Notes under the pieces: model-generated
Seen by the model: the letters and a program-made list of their open reading frames with translations, nothing else
Told to the model about the DNA's origin: nothing
Databases searched by the model: none
Shown here: positions 24,801-36,700 of the stretch, in pieces
How the letters are laid out: each line of letters begins with the position of its first letter
Position numbering within the stretch: position 1 is the stretch's first letter
Source of the DNA: Acanthaster planci
Taxonomy: Eukaryota > Echinodermata > Asteroidea > Valvatida > Acanthasteridae
Direction: 5' to 3'
Length of the DNA: 62,000 bases
NCBI RefSeq assembly: GCF_001949145.1
Contig: NW_019091399.1
Span: 1,269,349 to 1,331,348, forward strand
Program-made: the position numbers and the translations under genes

Positions 24801-25259
24801 ATTTGCTTAAGCAAAAAAAAACCTTGCGTGATAAACCAGGTAACCAGCCAAAACTCCATGTAGTGTATATTGTTTTGGAATGGTATTTAGCTGTCCTATG
24901 GTTAGCATGGCAATCACATTGAGTTTGAGCTGGTAACCTTTGTTTATTAAGTTTTTTCGCACTGAAGCAGATTTTGTGCTTAAGGACCTCTATGAACATG
25001 ATGAAATTGGCCCCAGGCCTGGGGGTACCGGTAGGCCTAGCTAGGTTAAAAATTACACCACACTGCCACAGTAAACACAGTAATTTACGTCAATCTCCCT
25101 ACGCGTGGCGCACAACTAATACAGTTGGTGTGATGTGTCCTCTGGATGCTTTGCCGACAATGATTATACACATAGAGACACACTAACCCTTTTGAATGCC
25201 TGAAACATGCGGACAGTTTTCCGCAAAATCAGATTCGGTGCGCTGACGGGGGCTGCCAT
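18818..25259 (-). CDS. MRPS10: Mitochondrial small-subunit ribosomal protein uS10m
   Basis: Eight - strand exons join in phase to give 254 aa: 25259-25188, 24008-23920, 23508-23462, 22231-22155, 21016-20880, 20399-20291, 19697-19608 and 18961-18818. Residues 1 to about 95 are a basic, poorly conserved leader including the expected mitochondrial presequence ([19 protein letters not shown]). The uS10 fold follows (about 100-207), with [56 protein letters not shown] and [21 protein letters not shown]. All match animal MRPS10 closely. Exon 8 adds a 47-residue tail (208-254) rich in Ser, Asp and Glu. The human protein is 201 aa, so both leader and tail are longer here. It is a structural part of the 28S mitoribosomal subunit. 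It is head-to-head with DNAL1 and probably shares its promoter. Introns 1, 3 and 7 carry mobile or foldback elements and intron 6 a tandem duplication. Confidence 0.95.
19709..19878. repeat. 85-bp tandem duplication next to the MRPS10 exon 7 acceptor
   Basis: The segment 19709-19793 is repeated directly at 19794-19878 with only one base different (GAATCCATC versus GAACCCATC). It begins GAAAATTGCAAAATAGC and includes the left terminus of the CAGTGTTG element, so that terminus is present twice. The near-identity indicates a recent event. It starts 11 bp into intron 6 from exon 7. Confidence 0.9.
19813..20072. mobile_element. 260-bp hAT-like MITE, copy 1 (MRPS10 intron 6)
   Basis: It starts CAGTGTTGTATTTGAACCCA and ends as the inverse, AGTGGACTTGAATACAACACTG. 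CAGTGTTG termini are typical of hAT elements. The flanking 8-mers AATAGCAG and AATACTAG match at 6 of 8 positions, which fits a decayed 8-bp target duplication. The right half (19925-20060) is a short tandem repeat of roughly ACTTGTGAGTGG/ACTTGTGAAGGG. There is no transposase, so it is nonautonomous. Copies 2 and 3 are at 37829 and 49813. Confidence 0.75.
22490..22895. mobile_element. Long imperfect foldback (inverted repeat) in MRPS10 intron 3
   Basis: The left arm, about 22490-22645, and right arm, about 22735-22895, are inverted copies. The best-matching core contains CTGAAATTGGCCCA, CCATTAATAT and ACTGACCCCAGTTTA in both. Similarity continues outward with indels. The loop is about 90-130 bp and no ORF is present. 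It is probably a nonautonomous foldback or MITE; no target duplication was identified. Confidence 0.65.
24085..24216. mobile_element. 132-bp MITE with about 42-bp inverted ends and TA target duplication
   Basis: The left end ATGTGCGTAATGGTATAGG and right end CTATACCGTCACGCACGT are inverses with few mismatches, and pairing extends about 42 bp into each side (CGCCAGGACCCTAATTT). TA flanks both ends at 24083-24084 and 24217-24218. This is typical of Tc1/mariner-related MITEs. It lies in MRPS10 intron 1. Confidence 0.75.
24768..25013. mobile_element. About 246-bp element with GGGCCAATTTCATAGAGCTG termini, copy 1
   Basis: It begins GGGCCAAATTTCATAGAGCTG and ends in the inverted form, ATGAAATTGGCCC. 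TTAAGCA/TGCTTAA motifs lie just inside both ends. The core (ATTGTTTTGGAATGGTATTTAGCTGTC) is shared with a second copy at about 61339-61587. It is nonautonomous and lies in MRPS10 intron 1. Confidence 0.75.
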
Positions 25260-25644
25260 TTTAAATGATAACACGTTAACATATTAAAAATCATATGATA
25301 AATAAATTTAGGCAAAACAACACATTAATAGATAATAATAAATATTTATATTTAAAATTAATTTTGTGAAGAATTTATATGTGAACAAATATTGTAATGC
25401 GTTGATGTTGTTGAGCTAAGCTTTAATCATACCTGAACGAGGATGCTATGGTCACCATAGCGCCGAGTGATATTATCCGGTTTAAGTCCACTGTCTGATG
25501 GTCGAGTTGACTGGACTGATTTTCTGAAAAACAAGTTCGCTAAAGTTTACATTAACTTGACACTAAAATTGAAATGATGCCATATCTATGAAAAATTGAT
25601 TCAACAGCAGTAGATTTCAGCAGAGGATCGCAGTTGAAGGCAAA
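25260..25644. promoter_or_regulatory. Head-to-head (bidirectional) promoter region of MRPS10 and DNAL1
   Basis: Only 385 bp separate the MRPS10 start codon (25259, - strand) from the DNAL1 start codon (25645, + strand), so the two genes must share this stretch for promoters and 5' UTRs. Its MRPS10 side is strongly AT-rich (25265-25410) and its middle is more CpG-rich. A perfect 17-bp palindrome, GCTATGGTCACCATAGC, lies at 25445-25461. It contains GTCACC, which fits the GTNRCC half-site of RFX X-boxes, but the full X-box consensus is not met. No TATA box is evident. Confidence 0.6.
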
Positions 25645-28600
25645 ATGGTACGTTTAACCAGGCCGAGTTAGGCCTAGGCCTGTCATGCCTGTATCAACTA
25701 TCAGTATCATGTCCAAAAACTTTTCTCTGGTCATTATGCCCTTTGCTGTCGATTTTTCCGTATCTATCCTGTGTGTGAACTTCATCTTACATTAAACTAG
25801 GCCTAACGGACGGTTTGTACATATTGTACATAAAAATGCCTTGGCTTGTTCGTCTTAAAATGTGTTCAAGTGTTTTTGTCTGTTCTCTTCATGCAGGGCC
25901 TATTCTGGTTAATCATGTTCCTACCTAGCTTTTTCTTCCAACTATTTCAGAGCTTGAATTTAGTGTTAGGGTCTTTGGCAAGGTCTGTAGTAGGTATAGG
26001 CTTCCATAGCATAGGCAGGGCTCGGACAGCTTGACCGTTTGCCAACTCTATGCCTTAAATGGGCAGACAACTTGACCGTTGCGTTGGGACAAATTGTCGC
26101 TTAAGTTGAGACAAGTCATGCAAGTGGACTTGTAATGAGTGTGCTTGCAGTTTACAGTCACATCGCTTCCACCTATTCTCAATGTAAAAAGAGAAAGGAC
26201 TGAGGGATGGATTTACCATCTCCCATGTTGGCAGCAACTGATCATTTCTCGCGGCCGAGGCACCTGTGCACCACAGAATGTCACTGTGCATGCCCCGTCG
26301 CATTACGATCATGCACCATGCTGGTCAGGGTAGCTGACGCACCTTCACTATTCCTTCCTTCCCCATGTTGCATTACTGGGTCCCCATACATGCCATGTAA
26401 CACACTGATCTGTGATCTGTATTAAATGCCTCAAACTCTGGCATGTTCACACTTTAAGCAGTCAAGTTGTCTTTGTAAATGATCAGGTTGTTCCACCGGT
26501 GGATTTATCTCAACGGTCAAATTGTCCCGTGTCAAGTTTGTAAATTTGTCTGACATCTGCTTAGGCCCAGCACTAGTTACAGAAGGATCCTTCAAGTTGC
26601 CTCACATACATGTACATTGGAAACAGGTTAATTCATATACAGCTTGTACAATGACCAACTCTTTTGCAGGTGGCCAACTTGTGCACATGTCTACTCGTAC
26701 ACAGCCGAATCATACGATCTTGGGTTCACTCATACCCGGGTTAACTTGTATCTCATGGGAGTCAGGTTGGGGTAGTGGTTTTTTCCTCACCTTCCACCTC
26801 TGAGGTCCAGGTTCAAATCCCGTAGCGTTCCACATGTAAATTGGAGTTTCAATCCCTACCCGATTCTAAGGGTTTTAATCAGAACATTCCTGTGGGATTT
26901 TCCTCACACCTCTAAAACTGTAACTTCTTCACATTGTCTCCTCTCTACAGGTTTCTTCAGGCTTTTGAGCTAAAGTGCCTATAGGGCACTTTTGAGGAAT
27001 CCTTGATGTCCTTACCAGAAATGATTAATAGTAATGATATATATAATGTTACCTAGGTTAAATCATACTCCAATTAACTCATACCTCGGTCAACTTGAAC
27101 CTGGATTAAGTTGTACCCAGTCAACTCATACCACAGTCAACTTGTTGGATGTCAGACAACTTGACCATTTACCAACTTGACCAATTTACCAACTTGACCA
27201 TTGACCAAGTCGTCCAATATGACAAGTCAACAGTGCAAGGCATGACAGAGTGCGGGCAATAAACACAGACTGCATATCAATGTGTTCGGGCAAAATGAAA
27301 GTCTGCCACATTTCATTGCGACTTGACTTGCCAGGCATGACGTGCATACATGTATGCAGAGGAATCCGCCGACGTAGCATTCACAGGACCAATGGGTGGT
27401 GTATTGGCCACCCCAACCAGCACGCTGTGAGGCCACAGCCACAATGGGGTGTGCACAATAATGCTGCAGTGATCTTGTCCGTTTCCAGTGCACCCGACAG
27501 GTGCAAGAATGTAGACGGAAACCTGTCTAAACTTCCGTAACAGCAGCAACTTTAATAAAGCTGCATGCTGTGCCTCACTGACATTGGTAAATGAATAAGG
27601 CCTAAATAGTCTCTTTCTCTCCTGGTGATGTCTGTCTTTCATTTTTCCTTCAGTACATGTTTCCTTTTTCTTAATACCAACAGTTATTTAAAAACTATTT
27701 GTTGTCAGTTGGGTGCCCTTGAAGAATTGATTGCAAAAAAACTGTTGAAAACTACAGCATACATGTGTGTTCTTACTGTGACCAAAGTTGTGAATTAAAG
27801 AAGAAAAGAGACTTTTCTATTTTGTTATTTTGTATGCAGTCAAAGGGAACAACAATAAAGGATGCTCTTGCCAAATGGGTAAGTTCACATGTAATAATTA
27901 TTGCACATCTTACATGTATATGACCATTCTATGTGTACGTTTACCGCATGACTTTGGTAGGAATGTGATGTGTTCTACATGGGGTGTTGGGGTCAGTTCA
28001 AGATTTAATTCTGGAGGGGTTAAAAATCATTTTATTGACCACTTCATGATTTCAGTGTTGATAAACTATATTTTGCTCTCTTTTCAGGCACTATGAATTG
28101 TTTTTGCAAGTAGTTACTGTTAGCTTCAGAAACGTAATATCAATTAAAAAAGGGAAGATCTTCTAATTCTGTCCCATTCTCTTCAAAGCAAATGGTTATT
28201 AGTCTTATTCATAGATGTTTCAGACTAAGTAATTAAGAAACGAGGCATTAAACCCAGGGATGATGCCAATGAGGAGCATTCTAGCTGAAACGTGTGCATT
28301 CATGGATGTAAATACGATTGTGTTTGTATTCATGAGAGGCAATTGTATTCCCACATTTCTCTGTTCATCACTGAATTCTGGATATCATTTTACTGAATAC
28401 ATTTATTTCCTGAAAAATTAACCAGTAAACTTAAGATGTATAAGACCTTGGTCCTGATTGTGTTTACCCAGTGAAATGTACAAGAGGAATAGGACGGGCT
28501 GAATATGAAATTCTGATTGAATAAATGGTTTAATATCCGGCTGCGGTTACAAATTCATGAAAACCCTCCTTTGGTTTTACAGCACAAATGTGCACAAATG

Positions 28601-31600
28601 ACCACAGTCACTGGTGAGCATGTATTTTCTATATGGAACTCAAACATGCACAAGTTCAGTGTGCACACAGTTGGCTGCCAGCACAAAATGACCCAGGGTC
28701 TTTTGTGCAGTCCTCTTCACTGCATTTGGTTTACTGCACAATTATGCACATGAATCAGTGAAGCACAGTTGTTTGGCAGCACAAAAGTGCAATCTGATAT
28801 TCCTGTGAGGGACTGTTGGTGCAGTGCACAACACGACACAGCTGTGCTTCTTTGAGGTGTTTACCAAATGACCCAAAGAGTGACTTCAGCATAGGAGGGT
28901 TAACCCTCCTAGTTAATAGGAGTCATCTGTATTTATCTTGATATGTGATCATTCATTCCCACTAGGCAGAGAAGGAGAAGCAAGAGAAAGGAGAAGATGT
29001 GAAGGTCAGTGAGGCAAAAGAGGTCAAGCTATACTTCCAGATACCACCTATTGACAAGATGGATGCGTCCCTGTCTACACTCACCAGTTGCGAGTAAGTG
29101 CCATTGGCCTCCATTCTTGAATAAATGAAGGTTGAGTTAGGACTTGATCAACAGATGAGTTGATTCCTTCCACATTCATTGGACTGTCTGAGAGACTGTG
29201 CTCAAAAATTGAAGCTTGATTCAAGATTAAAGATTGGACAAAATGGCTAACTTGATCTCAGTTGGGGGAAGATACATTTTCATTTACATTGACTTGAAAT
29301 TTCTTTATTTGTTTTTTTTTCATCGTTTCTTTGATATCTTTCATCTTTTGTTTTTAAAACTTAGCCTAGTCCCTAGTATATTTTGCACCCAGATGTTGAT
29401 TATGAGTTTTCTTGTGCCTGAATATACATTGTAGTCAGATGTGTTTTTGTCCAACTTGATGAACCTATAGTGTTATTTGAATATGACCTTCCTTAACAAA
29501 CCACTTTCTGCACTTGCTTGTTATACGTGTACATGTAGTAAGTTGTTCATGGTGGTGGTCATACCCTGTCAAAGTTTTGACTGTTTTATTTTGTTTGGCA
29601 CATCAAGTTGAAAACACATTTTGCAGTCTTAGTGCTTTGAGTTTGGTCATGTTATTCATGAACGAAACATGTTGTAATTGGCTAACGTTGACAATTTGGA
29701 ATGGAATGCTTGTCACAGGATCAAACAAAGAGACAAAAAATGTACACATATGCATCAGTAACTTGTAAGCCTGATAATGGCAAATCACTGCAGCTTCAAA
29801 AAAACTGCTATGGTAGATTGTGCCTAATACGTGAATGGTACATGTACATGTATCTTTGCAGGAGACTCTCCTTGTCAACCAACTGCATAGAGAAGATAGC
29901 CAACCTGAATGGCCTGAGTGAGTTCTCTACTATCTGTAGTTATTTGGGTTTTTTTTTTTTTTTTACTCACCTGTGAATCTCTTTCTCTTTACGGGAGCAT
30001 GCACAATATAGATGAGGAGAACAAGTAACACTCCACCACATGGCTATTGCATCCTAGCTCAAAGTGAGCTTCTGTTCACTTTGGTGGCAGCTGAAAGGGA
30101 AGAATCCAAAGTATTCCAGCTGCTGAGAGTTGAGGGATGCCATTATGAAGCCCAGTCATCGGCTCATGTAGATGCAGCTTGTGTTACAGTACATTAAAAA
30201 ATGTCTGAAAGAATGAGAGTCATGGAATGACAACATGTGTCCAGGTTTGGCCTTCTGGCTTATGCAAAAGTTATTTTTACTTACAGAAAACTTAAAGATT
30301 CTGTCCTTGGGGCGAAATGCCATCAAGAATCTCAACGGAGTGGTAAGTTGACCATACCTCATCACTCTCATTGAGATATAGAATTATGAGGCTGTTTTCC
30401 TGGGTTTGTGGCAAGTGGGTGGATCATGCAAACTCATAAAGACAATATCACCTGTCTTTTGCAAATATGACAACTTTTCCATTTGAAGTACCAGATCTGG
30501 TAGCTGTTCCGTCTGGTACCTGTGGTCATTTCTTGGTGGAGTTTGTGGGTTCATATTACATTGTGGTCTCAGTCCGTACTGAATTTGCAGTTTTTGCCCC
30601 ACCCTCATCCACCACAAACAATTTCTAGAGTTCTGAGTTTCCATAATTCCAAAAACCCACATGAAAACGTGTTGACATGAAGATGTTCTTCAGAAATCAA
30701 TTAATGTATTCTGAATTTTTTCCTCAACTTAGGAAGCAGTTGCCGAGACACTTGAACAGCTGTGGATTTCCTACAATCAAATTGAGAAGCTCAAGGCATT
30801 ACAGGCACTCAAAAAGCTAAAGGTACATTATGTTGAAAATGCCAACTTTCATTTTAGAGTTATTCATGATTGATTGGTGCCTAATTGAACCTCACATTTT
30901 GTAGAAGATCAGTTCAGCCGGTAAGACATTCCTTGAAATAAAATTTGGCGTGTAGGGTTATGATTAACCACTTGCTGCCGCGTGGTTTGAAAAACGCAGT
31001 GCACATAAGCGGGACTTTTTCAAGATTTTCAGTTTTCAAAATTCTTTAAAAATTCATCATTTCAATTAATGGACATTTATATCCACACAAATTACTGTCT
31101 GGTGGTCACAGTAGTCTGACAGACAAAATCTATTGACGCCCGAGTATTTCAGCCAGGCCTGCAGCCTTGTAAAAAAGCCCAGATTGTGCGGAGTTATGTA
31201 ACTTCTTTTTGTTCTCGAACCTGGTACAGTGCGCTGTTGACCTCTTTTCAATAGGGGCCAGATAAGCATGCAGCGGTGCTGTGTGGCTCATCGCTGCAGT
31301 GGTGGAGCGCTTTTATCCCTGGTGGTAATCCTCTCACACTAAATGCCCCAAACAGTGGTATACTGTTTCAAAACAAGGCTGGATTATCTCCACTATTGAG
31401 AGTGATAAATGTTGGTAATGCCCAGCAGCGAGGTCTTTTCTTCCGAGTACAGTCTTTTGTTACAAGGCCCAGTTCCCTTTGTCCGATTTCGGAGACCCCA
31501 GCCACGCGTATAAACACATGGTGCCCGAAACCGGAGTCCCCAGCAGCAAGTGGTTCATGGGTTGTCTGAGCTCAGGAGTTAAAACAAATATGGCTTTACC

Positions 31601-32446
31601 CTTCCCCTTCTCCTCCATTCCACCCACGGTCGCAGGTGCTGTACATGTCCAACAACAACGTGAAGGACTGGGCCGAGTTTGAGAAGCTTCAGACCCTGAG
31701 CAATCTGGTGGAGCTGCTGATGGTGGGCAACCCCCTGGAGGAGAAGCACACACTGGATGGGGACTGGCGGGACAGGGCCACCAAGATACTGCCCAATCTC
31801 AAGAAGCTGGACGGTAAGGAGGGCAGGCTGGGGGGAGGGGGTAGGTTGCTGATGGAAAGATGTGGTTGGGGGGTGCAAGTCCTCCAAGGTAGCTGGCATG
31901 GGGGGAGATACTTTAAATAGGTACTCTTGCTGACTACATTGTATATTACGTGCAGAATTGAAATGGGAATGAGATGATCCCAGGCTTGCTTCCTGGCTAG
32001 AAACCTATGTGTTTGCTAAGTCAACCTTTCAGAGATCAGCAGCTTGATCCATTGAAGCTTTTTAGGAAGAACCGTTTTTTTTGGGGGGGGGACAGGATGG
32101 ACTACAGCTATACTCTGCTCTTTGTAACTCTTAAACCTTAATCATGTACCCCAAGAGATGACAGAAGTGGTCCCTATCATAATAGGCCTGGCACTCAAGT
32201 CAACATACACACATGGAATGGAGTGCCCATTCTCATGGATTCCCCATCGTCGCACGTGAATATTTACTCGAGTTGACCACTCTGGGTCATACAGTAACTG
32301 CTTGTTTCTGTTCCTTAATCTCAGTGAGCATTACTGGGGCGCGAGTGAAGAGTTGAGCTTGCATTACCTTTTCCCTCCTGCTTGGTATTTTTGGAACAGG
32401 TGAACCGGTTATTAAACAGGACGATGAGGAAGAACAGGAGGATTAA
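25645..32446 (+). CDS. DNAL1: Axonemal outer-arm dynein light chain 1 (leucine-rich repeat protein)
   Basis: Eight exons join in phase to give 198 aa (human 190): 25645-25647, 27840-27878, 28966-29093, 29862-29917, 30287-30342, 30733-30822, 31636-31813 and 32400-32446. Exon 1 supplies only the ATG, directly followed by the donor GTACGT; exon 2 then gives [13 protein letters not shown], matching the family N-terminus. The LRR solenoid is visible in [55 protein letters not shown] and [18 protein letters not shown], then VGNPLEEKH and an acidic tail ending [11 protein letters not shown]1 binds the motor domain of an outer-arm dynein heavy chain in motile cilia and flagella. Asn156 in VGNPL corresponds to human Asn150, changed in a primary ciliary dyskinesia family. 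Exon 1 is the least certain; the rest is secure. Confidence 0.95.
26035..27220. repeat. Region of degenerate AACTTGACC/TCAACTTG repeats in DNAL1 intron 1
   Basis: Short motifs such as AACTTGACCATTTACC, GTCAACTTG and CTTGACCGTTT recur at both ends of this stretch (around 26030-26110 and 27060-27230), and weaker copies occur between them. The densest block, 27120-27215, is a degenerate tandem repeat of about 20 bp. It may be a decayed element with repeated ends; a SINE-like block lies inside it. No ORF is convincing. Confidence 0.45.
26757..27010 (+). mobile_element. Possible tRNA-derived SINE
   Basis: A pol III B-box-like sequence, GGTTCAAATCCCG, lies at 26810-26822. It is preceded about 45 bp upstream by an A-box-like GGTTGGGGTAGTGG (26765 onward), the spacing expected of a tRNA-derived promoter. 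There is no acceptor-stem pairing, so it is not an intact tRNA gene. The 3' boundary is a guess. Confidence 0.45.
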
Positions 32447-33700
32447 GTCAGCCACTCTCTGTACTCAACATATTCCATCCAACTGTGAACTGTGCCAACC
32501 TACCTTTGAAGAACTAGCAGTTTCTTCCTATAACTTGCACATATGATGCAGTCACTGTGCATGCAAAGGTCTATCTGCATTTTGAACTCCCCAAAGATGA
32601 TGTCACTGCCAAGCGAGGGCTCACAGTTATAATTCATGCACAGCCTTATTCCTTTGAGGGACATTAGTGGCACTTAGTTTACCATGTGTACAGTATTGTT
32701 GTGTTGCAGATTTAATCAATTTCCCCTTTTTGTTACTTCCGCTGCTTTTTCCCATTTTCAGTCAAAACAATGGTGTGGTTGATTTGTGCCACATTTTATC
32801 AAATGCCCAATTCACAGATTATCATGTCAAAACTGCCAGGAAGAATGTCGTCTTCCCCACAGATTATAAATAGATCATAAAATTTATCAGACAGTCCGCT
32901 TGCCTTTTTTCCCATAAAAAAGCATTTTGGGGCCCAAGTGTTTTTTAAATCAGAAATTTTCTGTCTTCACGTTGCCTTCATTATCACAGAACAGTCTGTA
33001 AATATCTGTACAGGAATGATATTTTGAGGGCTCTACATTGGACTTATCTGTCACATTGGTAATGTAAAGCCATTACATTTGAATGAACTTCGCAAATGAA
33101 AATGAGGAGCATTTACATACTCAAGGTTGCCACTGCAAGCGATACCGTCCACATGGGTGCAATGGAAATGCTGTGTACTAATTGACAACAGTACATGGTG
33201 TATACTGTGCACCATTTGTATGGACAATATACATGTACAGTAGTATGGCAGTACACTCGTTAAATTTTATGGTTTGTAGAATTTGTATGATTATACATTG
33301 AAACCAACACAACTATCAGCAGTTTACATCGCATTGCCTCTTTGCATCATATATCTGTGGAATTGTGATAAAAGTTCTGTTTTCACCATGGCATTTGAAG
33401 TTCGCATCGTAGCATTCCATTTCGAAGGCATTTTTAGTTCAGTCACAGCTCTAGTGACGACTTGTTCGGAAAATTGGAGAGCTCGCCAATTCATTATTGA
33501 ACAAAACTCCAATTCAATCCGTCCTTAAAGGGTAAGATTTGTATCTGTAAATATTAAACAAACGTATTTGGATTCGCGCCTTGTTCCTTGTGTAATAGCA
33601 TCTGTCCTTTGTGTGTATTAATTAATAAATTTGTGATTTATTCGAAAGCCTGAACGTTAAGGTACAATAAATACATTTGTGTTGAAGTTTATACAGAATT
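32447..33700 (+). other. Probable DNAL1 3' UTR and downstream region
   Basis: The DNAL1 stop at 32444-32446 is followed by non-coding sequence. Two + strand AATAAA signals, 33624-33629 and 33666-33671, are plausible polyadenylation signals giving a 3' UTR of about 1.2 kb. No other coding sequence was recognised. Confidence 0.5.
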
Positions 33701-36700
33701 CATGTTCTGTCAAACTACATCAGACTACAGAGGAAGAAAACCAATGTTACTATAAGTGAAGAGTAAAAAATATTTTATTTACGGATTATTCTCTTTAATA
33801 TGTACAAGGTATAGATATTTAATATAGATATTTCACAGCCTGCTGCTATTTACCAACAGAAGGCCTCAAGAAAGTAAAACAGCTGAAGTATTACAAACTA
33901 TCAGCAAATATCCTGTCCTGAAAATTAACTGCTTCATGCAAAGAACAAGAATTGAGCTAGAATTCATCAAATCAATTCATGACCTACACCCACTGTTAAT
34001 TAAAAAATCCTGTTAATGGAAAAACGTGGTTGTTTCACTATCAATTAAAATTTCATTTGAAAATGTTAAAGGAAAAACTCAGTGGTTGTTCCTCCACATT
34101 AACTTACTCAATGGCTTAAGAAAACAGACTTATGGACAAATTGGAACAATTACACCAGGCAAGAACTTTTCCTGCTTTGGCAGAACAGCCTGTCAAATAT
34201 ATGAAAAAATATTTGATCATTCACTAGTTTCGTAATATCTAATGCAGCCCAGGGTTAGGAAAATATCATACTGCATGAAGTGGTCATCTCAAAATAATCC
34301 CATTTCTCGAGAACTGTGAGAAGCCACATTAAATGTCTAGGCATCCAACAACCAGCTGGTTAACTTCCATAAACCAACTACAGAAACTTGACTCTGAACA
34401 CACTTTAAATGAAGGAACCCGTAAACACAAGGCACATCCTGTTCCACGAAGGTATACATGTATAAAGCACCCAAGTCTCCACTTTCAGAATGACTGAGTC
34501 ACCACCTGGCCTGCTGTGTGTGTTGGTTGTTGGTTTATTTGACCCGTCCAAACCAGAACAAATGCATTCCATTTTCTGTCACTTCCCAAACTCTCCATAA
34601 ACTGAGCATCCCCCAAGAACAAGGGTTTTATGTCAAAATGAGGCATCCTCTTCCCTGGCCCTCAGTTTTCCCGACAGGGAGGACCATTTCAATACAGCTT
34701 GCTCCATCTACTAGAACTCCAACTTGCCCATTTTAAGTACACAGCTGTTGATCCATTAAAAACTGTAAAAAATATTTTTTGAAAAAATCACAAACTAGTC
34801 TCAAAAGACTGATTAATTTATACATTGATAGCACTCCATCCCACACCATAAAAGTGGAACAAAAATCAGTTGCTGTGGTAATTCCCCTTAATATCACCTG
34901 TACTTTCAATAAAAGTTCAACAAAAGCTTTTTAAAAATCCAGTGACACTAAAATTTCAATAAATACAGGAGGGGGATGCAGAGGATTGTAAGCAAGTACA
35001 AAATTAGACCTTATCTCTACAGACATTGGAAAAACTTCATCATACCAAAAAGATTGTGGACTGACACCGTTTTCCCCGACTACATTACAATATCATACGT
35101 ATGTCAGAGAGTTACAAATATTTTATTGGTTTGGTCCACGGTTTGCACCATACAGCAGAACACCACACTGACAAACATCGCAAAACTGACACTTGATTAT
35201 TAGAAAGGAGCATCCTCTTCTAATGGGAGTAATTTTGAGAAATGTGCATACAATTTGTTACTACGTGGTACAAAGGGCTGTAGAAATTTTGTTGCTCAAG
35301 CCCAAAGGTTTCATTGCAGTCATTGCTGTGGTGTTCCACCATACATGTACTCCTAAGGCAGTGACGCACAGAGGCAGACAACAAAACCAGCAGTTTATAC
35401 ATGTAGAATATAGGATGCAACCATTTGGAGTTTTATGAACACCCTATCACACTCCAATGCGGATCAGCTCTAGATCCAAATGTGTGCTTGTCAAAGCGTA
35501 CATTTATCATTCAGGGCGAAAGCTTTTTTCTCCCTCCACACCGGCAGAGACACAAGGGAGTTGTTAACCTGATAACCTATGGCAGAATTTAAAAATTAAA
35601 TCCACATTAAGACTAGCAGAAGTGTACATCTCCTGGCAAGCAAGTTGTTCTTTCTCCAGTCTCGACATCAAATCCCAACATCACTGTGAGAGCAAGCTTT
35701 GGTCTGTATCACACACACATAAGACAGTGATCCACTTCCACCACCACCTTCCCCCTTTGAGGTCCATCAACCATCACAGATTCTAGAACCCAAACCTGTA
35801 TGTCATTATTTACACTCAAGATCCCTCCAGAAGCCACAACAATCCATAGAGCTGTATGAAATAACTATAGCACTCCAATTAGAGCATCCCTAAGTATGGA
35901 ATACTTTAGAGCATGCCTCAAGTGAAATTGTACATTGTGTTGGTGGAACACATCAAATGGAATGGAACTTCCGAATAGTTCCCTCTAAATCCTACACAAA
36001 TAAAACAAACATTGACGATAGACTATGATCAAAAGCCAAGTTAAAGATCATCTGCAGCTTTTTTGGCCTTGTTTACATAAAACACACCACTGGTCTGCTG
36101 ATTTTGCATTCCAATGTTAGGATTATTGGTTTTAATAACACGTTAATACAGAATACAAATTTATACAGATATGCAAAAAGACAAGCAAAATTTTGAGCTT
36201 TCAACAGGTTTTGTACCCTTACACAGATTTCTACCCACTTGGATTCAATTCGTACAGGAAGTTCAAAGTACTCTAGTAATATCATAGAGCTCTATGTCAT
36301 AAGTATCATTTGGCTTTAGGGAGGGGTAAATCGAACACGTCAAATCTTGCCACTGCAGTGTGGCAGTGTCTGGGGAAAAATCATGAAAATTATATTTGAC
36401 AAGGTAGTAAGTGCCACTTTTTCTTGTCAAGTTTCTTGGACCTGTCTACCAACCCACTGCGACTAAACAATGGCTGACCACACTGAAGAAATATTCATTT
36501 CTCTTCCCCCCCTCCAACCAAAACCTATAACAAGTGTGACCTGACAACGAATGCAAAGAAGTGGTCTAATTATGAGATATCCGTGAAGAACAGTACAGAT
36601 GTATTCAAATGAATAGTGACACAGGACTTCCTGTAACACTGCTCTGTTATTACCCGCAATCAACTAGATTGCAACCATATTTAAACTCCATTGGTCTTCT

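Noticed and set aside
26757-26840. Functional tRNA gene
   Set aside because: A- and B-box-like motifs are present but no acceptor stem or anticodon arm can be formed, so a SINE is more likely.
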